Of a stretch of DNA of 64,000 bases, positions 43,628 through 52,578 are shown one piece after another; position 1 is the stretch's first letter; every line of letters begins with the position of its first letter. The DNA lies in NCBI GenBank assembly GCA_038405435.1, contig JBBYHZ010000010.1; one strand, 5' to 3'. Source of the DNA: Dryocola clanedunensis_A. Its GTDB lineage: Bacteria > Pseudomonadota > Gammaproteobacteria > Enterobacterales > Enterobacteriaceae. Under the pieces are notes generated by a model that worked only from the letters and a program-made list of their open reading frames with translations, was not told the DNA's origin and searched no databases. A program made the position numbers and the translations under genes.

Positions 43628-43728
43628 CTTCAAGTTGCAGGGGTGTTGGCTGCACTCCCTCACCCCAGTCACTTATTTATATAAGCTCCTGGGGATGAGC
43701 TCCCTTGCCGCCTACCTGCAAACTTGAA
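43628..43728. repeat. ERIC element (short form)
   Basis: Terminal inverted repeats TTCAAGTTGCAGG (43629) and CCTGCAAACTTGAA (43714), with the typical core CTCACCCCAGTCACTTA and AAGCTCCTGGGGAT. At about 100 bases it lacks part of the usual 127-base unit. It lies between narX and the narK control region. Confidence 0.88.
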
Positions 43729-43806
43729 TGCCACAGGATAAAAAAGCGACACGATGAAGCCGGGGCGTGTTCGTTATTACAACATTTTCAGCCATCCCCC
43801 GGAGTA

Positions 43807-43881
43807 TACCCATACCCCCTAATGATTACTCCTTAATTGCCGGGGGTGGCATGGCGGTGGTTATAACCCTGGCGTACCCCT
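43807..43881 (+). promoter_or_regulatory. NarL heptamer cluster upstream of narK
   Basis: TACCCAT (43807), TACTCCT (43827) and TACCCCT (43875) fit TACYNMT exactly; TACCCCC (43813) is close. Such arrays let phosphorylated NarL activate narK. Confidence 0.75.
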
Positions 43882-43976
43882 TCCAGGGCAGTGAAAACCC
43901 ACAGTTTTTTTGTGAATATGGCTTACTCACAAAGAATCATGGTTAAAATATAAGCGCCATTCTGTCCGATTATCCC

Positions 43977-43990
43977 TTGATATACATCAA
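43977..43990 (+). promoter_or_regulatory. FNR box of narK
   Basis: TTGATATACATCAA is a perfect TTGAT-N4-ATCAA site. Centred at 43983.5, it sits about 41.5 bases before a start near 44025, with TAATGT (44012-44017) as the -10. Confidence 0.88.
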
Positions 43991-44050
43991 TTTAGATTCA
44001 CCAATACTCCCTAATGTGGCGGCAATTACTCTTACACATTTGAGGTGTTT

Positions 44051-45442
44051 ATGTCTGCGTCGTCCAATAAAGGGCAGAAATCCGCGGGGCTGATTACGGA
44101 CTGGCGTCCGGAAGAAGCTGAGTTCTGGCAAACAAAAGGGCATCGCATTGCGAGCCGAAACCTGTGGATCTCCGTACCGAGCCTGCTGCTCGCCTTCTGT
44201 GTCTGGATGCTGTTCAGCGCGGTCGCGGTTAACCTGAACAAGGTTGGCTTCAGCTTCACGACCGACCAGCTGTTTATGCTCACCGCGCTGCCTTCGGTGT
44301 CGGGTGCGCTGCTGCGCGTGCCGTACTCCTTTATGGTGCCTATCTTCGGCGGACGCCGCTGGACCGCCTTCAGCACCGGCATTCTGATCGTGCCGTGCGT
44401 CTGGCTTGGTTTTGCGGTGCAGGATACCACCACGCCGTTCAGCGTCTTTATCATCATCGCGCTGCTTTGCGGCTTCGCGGGTGCCAACTTCGCCTCGAGC
44501 ATGGCCAACATCAGCTTCTTCTTCCCGAAGGCCAAACAGGGCGGGGCGCTGGGTATTAACGGCGGCCTGGGCAACCTGGGCGTGAGCGTAATGCAGCTGG
44601 TTGCGCCGCTGGCCATTTCCCTTTCTATGTTCGCCATCTTCGGCGGCACGGGCGTGGAGCAGGCTGACGGTTCAATGCTGTTCCTCGAAAATGCCGCATG
44701 GATCTGGGTACCGTTCCTGGCTATCTTCACCATCGCAGCCTGGTTTGGCATGAACGATCTGTCCGCCTCTAAGGCCTCGCTGCGCGAACAGCTGCCGGTA
44801 CTGAAACGTGCGCACCTGTGGATCATGGGCGTGCTGTACCTGGCGACGTTCGGCTCGTTTATCGGCTTCTCCGCCGGTTTCGCGATGCTGGCAAAAACCC
44901 AGTTCCCGGACATCAACATCCTGCACTTTGCGTTCTTCGGCCCGCTGTTTGGCGCGCTGGCTCGCTCTGCGGGCGGGGCGATTTCTGACCGCTTTGGCGG
45001 GACAAAAGTGTCGCTGATTAACTTCATCTTCATGGCCGTATTCAGCGCGCTGCTGTTCACCACGCTTCCGCACAACGGCGTGGGCGGTAACTTTATCGCC
45101 TTCTTCGGCGTGTTCCTGATGCTGTTCCTGACGGCCGGGCTGGGGAGCGGTTCAACCTTCCAGATGATCTCCGTTATCTTCCGTAAGCTGACCATGGATC
45201 GCGTCAAAGCGGCGGGCGGCACGGAAGAGCACGCCATGCGCGAAGCGGCAACCGACACCGCGGCGGCGCTTGGCTTTATCTCGGCGATTGGTGCCATCGG
45301 CGGGTTCTTCATCCCTAAAGCTTTCGGGACCTCGCTGGCGCTGACCGGTTCCCCGGCAGGAGCAATGAAAATCTTCCTGGTGTTCTACATCGTCTGTGTG
45401 GTCATCACCTGGGCCGTGTACGGCCGTAAATCTGCCAAATAA
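44051..45442 (+). CDS. narK: nitrate/nitrite antiporter NarK
   Basis: 463 residues, major facilitator superfamily with 12 membrane helices. Nitrate-signature motifs are GFAGANFASSMANISFFFPK and TAGLGSGSTFQMISVIFRKL; substrate arginines lie in TM2 (LLRVPYSF) and TM8. It exchanges nitrate for nitrite during nitrate respiration. I start at ATG 44051 (MSASSNKG) with GAGG upstream, rather than the GTG at 44045. Transcribed away from narX under FNR and NarL. Confidence 0.96.
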   Translation: MSASSNKGQKSAGLITDWRPEEAEFWQTKGHRIASRNLWISVPSLLLAFCVWMLFSAVAVNLNKVGFSFTTDQLFMLTALPSVSGALLRVPYSFMVPIFGGRRWTAFSTGILIVPCVWLGFAVQDTTTPFSVFIIIALLCGFAGANFASSMANISFFFPKAKQGGALGINGGLGNLGVSVMQLVAPLAISLSMFAIFGGTGVEQADGSMLFLENAAWIWVPFLAIFTIAAWFGMNDLSASKASLREQLPVLKRAHLWIMGVLYLATFGSFIGFSAGFAMLAKTQFPDINILHFAFFGPLFGALARSAGGAISDRFGGTKVSLINFIFMAVFSALLFTTLPHNGVGGNFIAFFGVFLMLFLTAGLGSGSTFQMISVIFRKLTMDRVKAAGGTEEHAMREAATDTAAALGFISAIGAIGGFFIPKAFGTSLALTGSPAGAMKIFLVFYIVCVVITWAVYGRKSAK

Positions 45443-45473
45443 GTTTTAAAAAATTGACCATTTTGGTTATCCC

Positions 45474-45500
45474 AGCGCGGCTTCGGTCGCGCTTTTTTTT
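45474..45500 (+). terminator. intrinsic terminator after narK
   Basis: AGCGCG / CGCGCT stem around GCTTCGGT, then eight T. It closes the narK 3' untranslated region, the place from which the NarS small RNA derives in Salmonella. Confidence 0.85.
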
Positions 45501-45584
45501 AACCCTTCGCCATTAGTTACAACATACTTTTCTTTGGGCTTTAGCCCGTTGCTGGCTCCTCAGCCGGGCGGGTCCGGCAGTACC

Positions 45585-45622
45585 TACCCCTTAATACCTC
45601 CGGGCGGCTTTACCCTACCCAT
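45585..45622 (+). promoter_or_regulatory. NarL heptamers upstream of narG
   Basis: TACCCCT (45585-45591) and TACCCAT (45616-45622) match TACYNMT, near -165 to -200 of the predicted narG start site, where E. coli also has distal NarL sites. An A/T-rich stretch at about 45645-45675 could hold the IHF bend. Confidence 0.65.
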
Positions 45623-45734
45623 CGGGAACGGATATTCGAAAATAATCATTATAAAACAATAAAATGAGAAATTTCTCGCCATGCCACTTTGGTGGTATCT
45701 GGTTTTTCGGGGCCGTCGGCCAGCGCCGCCGGTG

Positions 45735-45748
45735 TTGATCGTTATCAA
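45735..45748 (+). promoter_or_regulatory. FNR box of narG
   Basis: TTGATCGTTATCAA matches TTGAT-N4-ATCAA exactly, about 41.5 bases before the expected transcription start near 45783. Confidence 0.88.
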
Positions 45749-45840
45749 TTCTCCCGTCCTTACCGCGCGATACCGTGCCAGCAAATCTGCAATGTCGATT
45801 TCACAGAAGAGCCTCCAGGCTCCACATCAGGAGAATCCCG

Positions 45841-48800
45841 ATGAGTAAGTTTCTTGACCGGTTTCGTTACTTCAAACAGAAGGGCGACACCTTTGCCGAC
45901 GGACATGGCCAGCTGCTCGATACCAACCGTGACTGGGAAGAAGGCTACCGCCAGCGCTGGCAGCACGACAAAGTTGTGCGCTCCACCCACGGTGTAAACT
46001 GCACCGGTTCATGCAGCTGGAAGATTTACGTTAAAAGCGGCCTCGTCACCTGGGAAACCCAGCAGACCGACTACCCGCGAACCCGCCCGGATATGCCAAA
46101 CCATGAGCCACGCGGCTGCCCTCGCGGCGCCAGCTACTCCTGGTATCTCTACAGCGCGAACCGCCTGAAATACCCGCTGATGCGTAAGCGTCTGATCAAG
46201 CTGTGGCGCGAAGCCAAAACCGTGCACGCCGACCCGGTCGACGCGTGGGCATCCATCATCAACGACCCGGAAAAAGCAAAAAGCTATAAACAGGCCCGTG
46301 GTCGCGGTGGTTTTGTCCGCTCAAGCTGGCAGGAAGTGAACGAGCTGATTGCGGCGTCCAACGTCTTTACCGCGAAAACTTACGGTCCTGACCGAATAGC
46401 GGGCTTCTCGCCAATCCCGGCGATGTCGATGGTTTCCTACGCCGCTGGCGCTCGCTATATCTCCCTGATTGGCGGGACCTGCCTGAGCTTCTACGACTGG
46501 TACTGCGACCTGCCGCCTGCGTCACCGATGACCTGGGGCGAGCAAACCGACGTGCCTGAGTCCGCCGACTGGTACAACTCCAGCTACATCATGGCCTGGG
46601 GCTCTAACGTGCCGCAGACCCGTACCCCGGACGCCCACTTCTTTACCGAAGTGCGTTACAAAGGGACTAAAACAGTAGCCGTAACGCCGGACTACGCGGA
46701 AATCGCCAAGCTTTGCGACCAGTGGCTGGCGCCGAAGCAGGGTACCGATGCCGCGATGGCGCTGGCGATGGGCCACGTCATGCTGCGTGAGTTCCACCTG
46801 GATAACCCAAGCCAGTACTTCACCGACTACGTGCGTCGCTACACCGACATGCCGATGCTGGTGATGCTCGAAGAGCGCGACGGGTTTTATGCCGCGGGCC
46901 GCATGCTGCGAGCATCCGACCTGGTTGACGGCCTGGGCCAGGAAAACAATCCGCAGTGGAAAACCGTTGCTCTGGATAACCAGAACGGCGAGCTGCTGGC
47001 ACCGAACGGCTCTATCGGCTACCGCTGGGGCGAGAAGGGCAAGTGGAACCTCGAACAGCGCGACGGCAGCAGCGGCGAAGAGGCCGAGCTGCGCCTGAGC
47101 CTGCTGGGCAGCCACGACGAAGTGGCCGAAGTGGGCTTCCCTTACTTCGGCGGCGAAAGCTCCGAGCACTTCAGCAACGTTAAACTCGATAACGTGCTGA
47201 TGCATAAACTGCCGGTTAAGCGTATTCAGCTGGCAGACGGTTCCAGCGCGCTGGTGACCACCGTTTACGATCTGACCCTGGCGAACTACGGCCTGGAACG
47301 CGGTCTGAACGATGAAAACTGCGCTTCCAGCTACGACGAAGTCAAAGCTTATACCCCAGCGTGGGCCGAGCAGATCACCGGCGTTTCCCGTCAGAATATC
47401 GTGCGCATCGCCCGTGAGTTTGCCGACAACGCCGATAAAACGCACGGCCGCTCAATGATCATCGTCGGCGCCGGGATGAACCACTGGTTCCACATGGACA
47501 TGAACTACCGCGGCCTGATCAACATGCTGATCTTCTGCGGCTGCGTCGGCCAGAGCGGCGGCGGCTGGGCGCACTACGTGGGCCAGGAAAAGCTGCGTCC
47601 GCAAACCGGCTGGACCCCGCTGGCGTTTGCCCTTGACTGGCAGCGCCCGCCGCGCCACATGAACAGCACCTCGTTCTTCTATAACCATTCCAGCCAGTGG
47701 CGCTACGAGTCGCTGACTGCGGAAGAGCTGCTCTCCCCGCTGGCGGACAAATCCCGCTACAGTGGCCACCTGATCGACTTTAACGTGCGTGCAGAACGCA
47801 TGGGCTGGCTGCCTTCCTCGCCGCAGCTGAACACCAACCCGCTGAACATCGCGGCGCAGGCGAAAGCGGCTGGCATGAGCGCGGCCGACTTCACCGCTCA
47901 GCAGCTGAAAAGCGGTGATATTCGCTTTGCGGCGGAACAGCCGGATGCGGGCAACAACCACCCGCGCAACCTGTTCGTCTGGCGTTCAAACCTGCTGGGT
48001 TCCTCCGGCAAGGGCCACGAGTACATGCTTAAGTACCTGCTCGGTACCGAAAACGGTATTCAGGGTAAGGATCTGGGCAAAGAAGGCGGCGTGATGCCGG
48101 AAGAAGTTGAGTGGGTGGATAACGGCCTCGACGGCAAGCTGGATCTGGTGGTGACGCTGGACTTCCGCCTGTCGAGCACCTGCCTGTACTCCGATATCGT
48201 GCTGCCAACGGCGACCTGGTATGAGAAAGACGACATGAATACTTCGGATATGCATCCGTTTATTCACCCGCTTTCCGCCGCCGTTGACCCGGCATGGGAC
48301 TCGAAGAGCGACTGGGATATCTACAAGGATATCGCGAAGAAATTCTCCGAAGTGTGCGTCGGCCACTTAGGGAAAGAAACCGATGTTGTGACGCTGCCAA
48401 TCCAGCACGACTCCGCCGCAGAGTTGGCTCAGCCGTTCGGCGTGATGGACTGGAAAAAAGGCGAATGCGACCTGATCCCGGGCAAGACGGCTCCGCACCT
48501 TATGACGGTTGAACGTGACTACCCGGCGACCTACGAGCGCTTTACCTCCATCGGTCCGCTGATGGAAACCATCGGCAACGGCGGGAAGGGCATTGCCTGG
48601 AACACCCAGACCGAAATGGATCTGCTGCGCAAGCTCAACTACACCAAGGCAGACGGCCCGGCGAAAGGCCAGCCGATGATCAACACGGCCATCGACGCCG
48701 CTGAAATGATCCTGACCCTGGCACCGGAAACCAACGGCCACGTCGCGGTGAAAGCCTGGGCCGCGCTCAGCGAGTTTACCGGCCGCGACCACACGCACCT

Positions 48801-49587
48801 GGCGACCAACAAAGAAGAGGAGAAAATCCGCTTCCGCGATATCCAGGCGCAGCCGCGCAAAATCATCTCCAGCCCGACCTGGTCCGGCCTTGAAGATGAG
48901 CACGTTTCCTATAACGCCGGTTACACCAACGTCCACGAGCTGATCCCATGGCGCACCCTGTCCGGCCGCCAGCAGCTGTATCAGGATCACCAGTGGATGC
49001 GTGATTTTGGCGAAAGCCTGCTGGTTTACCGTCCGCCGATTGATACCCGCTCCGTGAAAGGCGTGATGGGTAAAAAATCCAACGGTAACCCGGAAAAGGC
49101 GCTGAACTTCCTGACGCCGCACCAGAAATGGGGCATTCACTCCACCTACAGCGACAACCTGCTGATGCTGACCCTGTCACGCGGCGGCCCGATCGTCTGG
49201 ATGAGTGAAATCGATGCGAAAGATCTGGGTATCGAAGATAACGACTGGATTGAAGTGTTCAACACAAACGGCGCGCTGACGGCGCGTGCGGTAGTGAGCC
49301 AGCGCGTGCCGGAAGGCATGACGATGATGTACCACGCCCAGGAACGTATCGTGAACCTGCCGGGTTCTGAAATCACCGGCCAGCGCGGCGGTATCCATAA
49401 CTCGGTGACCCGCATCAGCCCTAAACCAACCCATATGATTGGTGGCTACGCGCAGCTGGCTTACGGCTTCAACTACTACGGCACCGTGGGCTCCAACCGT
49501 GATGAGTTCGTGGTGGTCCGCAAGATGAAAGACATTAACTGGTTAGACGGTGAAGGCAACGACCAGAAACAGGAGAGCGTAAAATGA
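45841..49587 (+). CDS. narG: respiratory nitrate reductase alpha subunit
   Basis: 1248 residues from ATG 45841 (MSKFLDRFRYFKQKG; GGAGA upstream); an in-frame extension to 45775 is not used. Holds the bis-MGD molybdenum site and the FS0 [4Fe-4S] cluster, whose first ligand is histidine (VVRSTHGVNCTGSCSW). The molybdenum-ligand aspartate region is YWYC-type (SLIGGTCLSFYDWYCDLPPASP). Cytoplasmic side of the membrane, part of the NarGHI quinol:nitrate oxidoreductase. Overlaps narH by four bases. Confidence 0.97.
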   Translation: MSKFLDRFRYFKQKGDTFADGHGQLLDTNRDWEEGYRQRWQHDKVVRSTHGVNCTGSCSWKIYVKSGLVTWETQQTDYPRTRPDMPNHEPRGCPRGASYSWYLYSANRLKYPLMRKRLIKLWREAKTVHADPVDAWASIINDPEKAKSYKQARGRGGFVRSSWQEVNELIAASNVFTAKTYGPDRIAGFSPIPAMSMVSYAAGARYISLIGGTCLSFYDWYCDLPPASPMTWGEQTDVPESADWYNSSYIMAWGSNVPQTRTPDAHFFTEVRYKGTKTVAVTPDYAEIAKLCDQWLAPKQGTDAAMALAMGHVMLREFHLDNPSQYFTDYVRRYTDMPMLVMLEERDGFYAAGRMLRASDLVDGLGQENNPQWKTVALDNQNGELLAPNGSIGYRWGEKGKWNLEQRDGSSGEEAELRLSLLGSHDEVAEVGFPYFGGESSEHFSNVKLDNVLMHKLPVKRIQLADGSSALVTTVYDLTLANYGLERGLNDENCASSYDEVKAYTPAWAEQITGVSRQNIVRIAREFADNADKTHGRSMIIVGAGMNHWFHMDMNYRGLINMLIFCGCVGQSGGGWAHYVGQEKLRPQTGWTPLAFALDWQRPPRHMNSTSFFYNHSSQWRYESLTAEELLSPLADKSRYSGHLIDFNVRAERMGWLPSSPQLNTNPLNIAAQAKAAGMSAADFTAQQLKSGDIRFAAEQPDAGNNHPRNLFVWRSNLLGSSGKGHEYMLKYLLGTENGIQGKDLGKEGGVMPEEVEWVDNGLDGKLDLVVTLDFRLSSTCLYSDIVLPTATWYEKDDMNTSDMHPFIHPLSAAVDPAWDSKSDWDIYKDIAKKFSEVCVGHLGKETDVVTLPIQHDSAAELAQPFGVMDWKKGECDLIPGKTAPHLMTVERDYPATYERFTSIGPLMETIGNGGKGIAWNTQTEMDLLRKLNYTKADGPAKGQPMINTAIDAAEMILTLAPETNGHVAVKAWAALSEFTGRDHTHLATNKEEEKIRFRDIQAQPRKIISSPTWSGLEDEHVSYNAGYTNVHELIPWRTLSGRQQLYQDHQWMRDFGESLLVYRPPIDTRSVKGVMGKKSNGNPEKALNFLTPHQKWGIHSTYSDNLLMLTLSRGGPIVWMSEIDAKDLGIEDNDWIEVFNTNGALTARAVVSQRVPEGMTMMYHAQERIVNLPGSEITGQRGGIHNSVTRISPKPTHMIGGYAQLAYGFNYYGTVGSNRDEFVVVRKMKDINWLDGEGNDQKQESVK

Positions 49588-51119
49588 AAATTCGTTCACA
49601 AGTCGGCATGGTGCTGAATCTTGATAAATGCATCGGCTGTCACACCTGTTCTGTGACCTGTAAAAACGTCTGGACCAGCCGTGAAGGCATGGAGTACGCG
49701 TGGTTTAACAACGTGGAAACCAAGCCGGGCATTGGCTACCCGAACGACTGGGAAAACCAGGAGAAATGGAAAGGCGGCTGGATCCGTAAAATCAACGGCA
49801 AGCTGCAGCCGCGCATGGGTAACCGTGCTCTGCTGCTGGGTAAAATCTTCGCCAACCCGCACCTGCCGGGCATCGACGATTACTACGAGCCGTTTGACTA
49901 CGACTACCAGCACCTGCACAACGCGCCGGAAGGCAAGCATCAGCCGATCGCCCGTCCGCGCTCGCTGATCACCGGCCAGCGCATGAACAAAATCGAAGCG
50001 GGCCCGAACTGGGAAGAGATCCTCGGCGGCGAATTTGAAAAGCGCGCCAAAGATCAGAACTTCGAAAACATGCAGAAGGCGATGTACGGCCAGTTCGAAA
50101 ACACCTTCATGGCCTACCTGCCGCGCCTGTGCGAGCACTGTCTGAACCCGGCGTGCGTGGCGACCTGCCCGAGCGGCGCCATCTACAAGCGTGAAGAAGA
50201 CGGCATCGTGCTGATCGACCAGGACAAGTGCCGCGGCTGGCGTATGTGCATCACCGGCTGCCCGTACAAGAAAATCTACTTTAACTGGAAGAGCGGCAAG
50301 TCAGAGAAGTGCATCTTCTGCTACCCGCGTATCGAAGCCGGTCAGCCGACCGTCTGCTCCGAAACCTGCGTAGGCCGTATCCGCTACCTCGGCGTGCTGC
50401 TTTACGATGCGGACGCCATCGAGCAGGCAGCAAGCACCGAGAGCGAGCAGGATCTATATGAGCGTCAGCTGGGGATCTTCCTTGACCCTAACGACCCGAA
50501 AATTATCGAGCAGGCTCTGAAAGACGGCATTCCGCACAGCGTCATCACCGCCGCCCAGCAGTCGCCGGTTTACAAAATGGCGATGGACTGGAAGCTGGCG
50601 CTGCCGCTGCACCCGGAATACCGCACGCTGCCGATGGTCTGGTACGTGCCGCCGCTGTCGCCAATTCAGTCTGCGGCCGATGCGGGTGAGCTGCCGCATA
50701 CCGGCATTCTGCCTGACGTGGAAAGCCTGCGTATTCCGGTGGAGTACCTGGCGAACCTGCTGACCGCAGGGGACACCGCGCCGGTGCTGCGCGCCCTGAA
50801 ACGTATGATGGCGATGCGCCATTATAAGCGTGCTGAAACCGTGGAAGGCGTTACCGATACCCGCGCGCTGGAAGAGGTCGGCCTGACCGAAGCCCAGGCG
50901 CAGGAAATGTATCGCTACCTGGCGATTGCCAACTACGAAGACCGTTTCGTGGTGCCGTCCAGCCACCGCGAGCTGGCGGCAGAAGCCTTCCCGGAAAGCA
51001 AAGGGTGCGGCTTCAGCTTCGGCGACGGCTGCCACGGGTCGGACTCTAAGTTCAACCTGTTCAACAGCCGCCGCATCGACGCCATTGACGTTTCCAGCAA
51101 AACGGAGCCGCAAGCATGA
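49584..51119 (+). CDS. narH: respiratory nitrate reductase beta subunit
   Basis: 511 residues. It wires electrons from NarI to NarG through three [4Fe-4S] and one [3Fe-4S] cluster. Cys groups are CIGCHTCSVTCKNVW, CEHCLNPACVATCP, CRGWRMCITGCPYKK (Trp in place of one Cys, the hallmark of the 3Fe cluster) and CIFCYPR..CSETC. Length as in E. coli. Overlaps narG and narJ by four bases each. Confidence 0.97.
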   Translation: MKIRSQVGMVLNLDKCIGCHTCSVTCKNVWTSREGMEYAWFNNVETKPGIGYPNDWENQEKWKGGWIRKINGKLQPRMGNRALLLGKIFANPHLPGIDDYYEPFDYDYQHLHNAPEGKHQPIARPRSLITGQRMNKIEAGPNWEEILGGEFEKRAKDQNFENMQKAMYGQFENTFMAYLPRLCEHCLNPACVATCPSGAIYKREEDGIVLIDQDKCRGWRMCITGCPYKKIYFNWKSGKSEKCIFCYPRIEAGQPTVCSETCVGRIRYLGVLLYDADAIEQAASTESEQDLYERQLGIFLDPNDPKIIEQALKDGIPHSVITAAQQSPVYKMAMDWKLALPLHPEYRTLPMVWYVPPLSPIQSAADAGELPHTGILPDVESLRIPVEYLANLLTAGDTAPVLRALKRMMAMRHYKRAETVEGVTDTRALEEVGLTEAQAQEMYRYLAIANYEDRFVVPSSHRELAAEAFPESKGCGFSFGDGCHGSDSKFNLFNSRRIDAIDVSSKTEPQA

Positions 51120-51817
51120 TTGAACTTCTGGTAATTTCACGCCTGCTCGAATACCCGGATGCTGCCCTGTGGCAGCACCAGCAGGAGCTTCGCGACGCGT
51201 TAGCCGAAGGCGCTGAGCTGGATCTGCAGCAGGCCGCGCAGCTGAACGAGTTTATCGCCACGCTTTGCGGCGGCGATTTGCTCGATGCCCAGGCGAGCTA
51301 CAGCGAACTGTTCGACCGCGGCCGCGCAACCTCCCTGCTGCTGTTTGAACACGTTCACGGTGAGTCCAGGGATCGCGGTCAGGCGATGGTGAACCTGATG
51401 GGCCAGTACGAGCAGGCCGGCATGGAAATCGACAGCCGCGAGCTGCCGGACCACCTGCCGCTCTATCTGGAGTACCTCTCCCAGCGTTCTGCTGAGGAAG
51501 CACGCGGCGGCCTGCAGGACATCGCGCCGATTCTGGCCCTGCTGGGCGCACGCCTTAAGCAGCGCGAAAGCAAGTACGCGGTGCTGTTCGAGGTGATGAT
51601 TGGCCTTTCCCAAAGCAGCGTGGCGGTGGAAAGCGTCAGCAAGCAGATCGCCGATGAAGCCCGTGACGATACGCCTCAGGCGCTGGACGCGGTGTGGGAA
51701 GAAGAGCAGGTGAAATTTATTGCCGACCAGGGCTGCGGCGAATCTGAAATCAGCAGCCACCAGCGTCGTTTTGCCGGGGCCGTCGCTCCGCAGTATCTGA
51801 ATATCGGAGGACAGTGA
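51116..51817 (+). CDS. narJ: nitrate reductase assembly chaperone NarJ
   Basis: 233 residues, TorD/DmsD-like all-helical chaperone. It binds the NarG N-terminus and is needed for molybdenum cofactor insertion; it is not part of the final enzyme. Conserved segments are RLLEYPDAALWQHQQEL and YLEYLSQRSAEEARGGLQD. Overlaps narH by four bases. Confidence 0.95.
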   Translation: MIELLVISRLLEYPDAALWQHQQELRDALAEGAELDLQQAAQLNEFIATLCGGDLLDAQASYSELFDRGRATSLLLFEHVHGESRDRGQAMVNLMGQYEQAGMEIDSRELPDHLPLYLEYLSQRSAEEARGGLQDIAPILALLGARLKQRESKYAVLFEVMIGLSQSSVAVESVSKQIADEARDDTPQALDAVWEEEQVKFIADQGCGESEISSHQRRFAGAVAPQYLNIGGQ

Positions 51818-51819
51818 TA

Positions 51820-52497
51820 ATGCATTTTCTGAATGTGTTCTTCTTTGACATCTATCCATACCTTTGCGGTACGGTATTTCTGGTAGGCAGCTGGCTGCGT
51901 TACGACTATGGCCAGTACTCCTGGAAAGCGGGCTCAAGCCAGATGCTGGACAGAAAGGGTATGAACCTGGCGTCGAACCTGTTCCACATCGGCATTCTGG
52001 GGATTTTTGCCGGGCACTTCCTGGGCATGCTGACGCCGCACTGGATGTATGAGTCTTTCCTGCCGATCGACGTGAAGCAGAAAATGGCGATGCTTGCCGG
52101 TGGTGCGTGTGGCGTGATGACGCTGGTAGGCGGCATCCTGCTGCTCAAACGCCGTCTGTTCAACCCACGCGTTCGTGCAACGTCTACCGCAGCAGATATC
52201 CTGATCCTCACGCTGCTGGTGGTTCAGTGCGCGCTGGGTCTGCTGACCATTCCGTTCTCGGCGCAGCATATGGACGGCAGCGAAATGATGAAGCTGGTGG
52301 GCTGGGCGCAGTCCGTGGTGACCTTCCACGGCGGAGCATCTGAGCATCTGGACGGCGTGGCGTTTATCTTCCGCGTGCACCTGGTGCTGGGCATGACCAT
52401 GTTCCTGCTGTTCCCGTTCACCCGTCTGGTGCACGTCTGGAGCGCGCCGGTCGAGTACCTGACCCGCAAATATCAGGTCGTCCGCGCCCGCCGCTGA
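51820..52497 (+). CDS. narI: respiratory nitrate reductase gamma subunit
   Basis: 225 residues from ATG 51820 (MHFLNVFFFDIYPY). GGAGG at 51806-51810 fits this start better than the GTG at 51814. Five membrane helices carry two b haems, with axial histidines in LASNLFHIGILG/FAGHFLGML and in TFHGGASEHLDG/RVHLVLGM. It oxidises quinol at the periplasmic side. Last gene of narGHJI; a strong terminator follows. Confidence 0.96.
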   Translation: MHFLNVFFFDIYPYLCGTVFLVGSWLRYDYGQYSWKAGSSQMLDRKGMNLASNLFHIGILGIFAGHFLGMLTPHWMYESFLPIDVKQKMAMLAGGACGVMTLVGGILLLKRRLFNPRVRATSTAADILILTLLVVQCALGLLTIPFSAQHMDGSEMMKLVGWAQSVVTFHGGASEHLDGVAFIFRVHLVLGMTMFLLFPFTRLVHVWSAPVEYLTRKYQVVRARR

Positions 52498-52514
52498 TCT
52501 TCGTTCCGAAAAGC

Positions 52515-52544
52515 AAATACCCGGCTAAGGCCGGGTATTTTTTT
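52515..52544. terminator. bidirectional terminator narI/ynjE
   Basis: AAATACCCGG / CCGGGTATTT stem with loop CTAAGG, then T on the plus strand and A before the stem for the opposite direction. Confidence 0.87.
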
Positions 52545-52578
52545 GCTTTCGATAAGGGCTAATCACCATGACGCCAGC

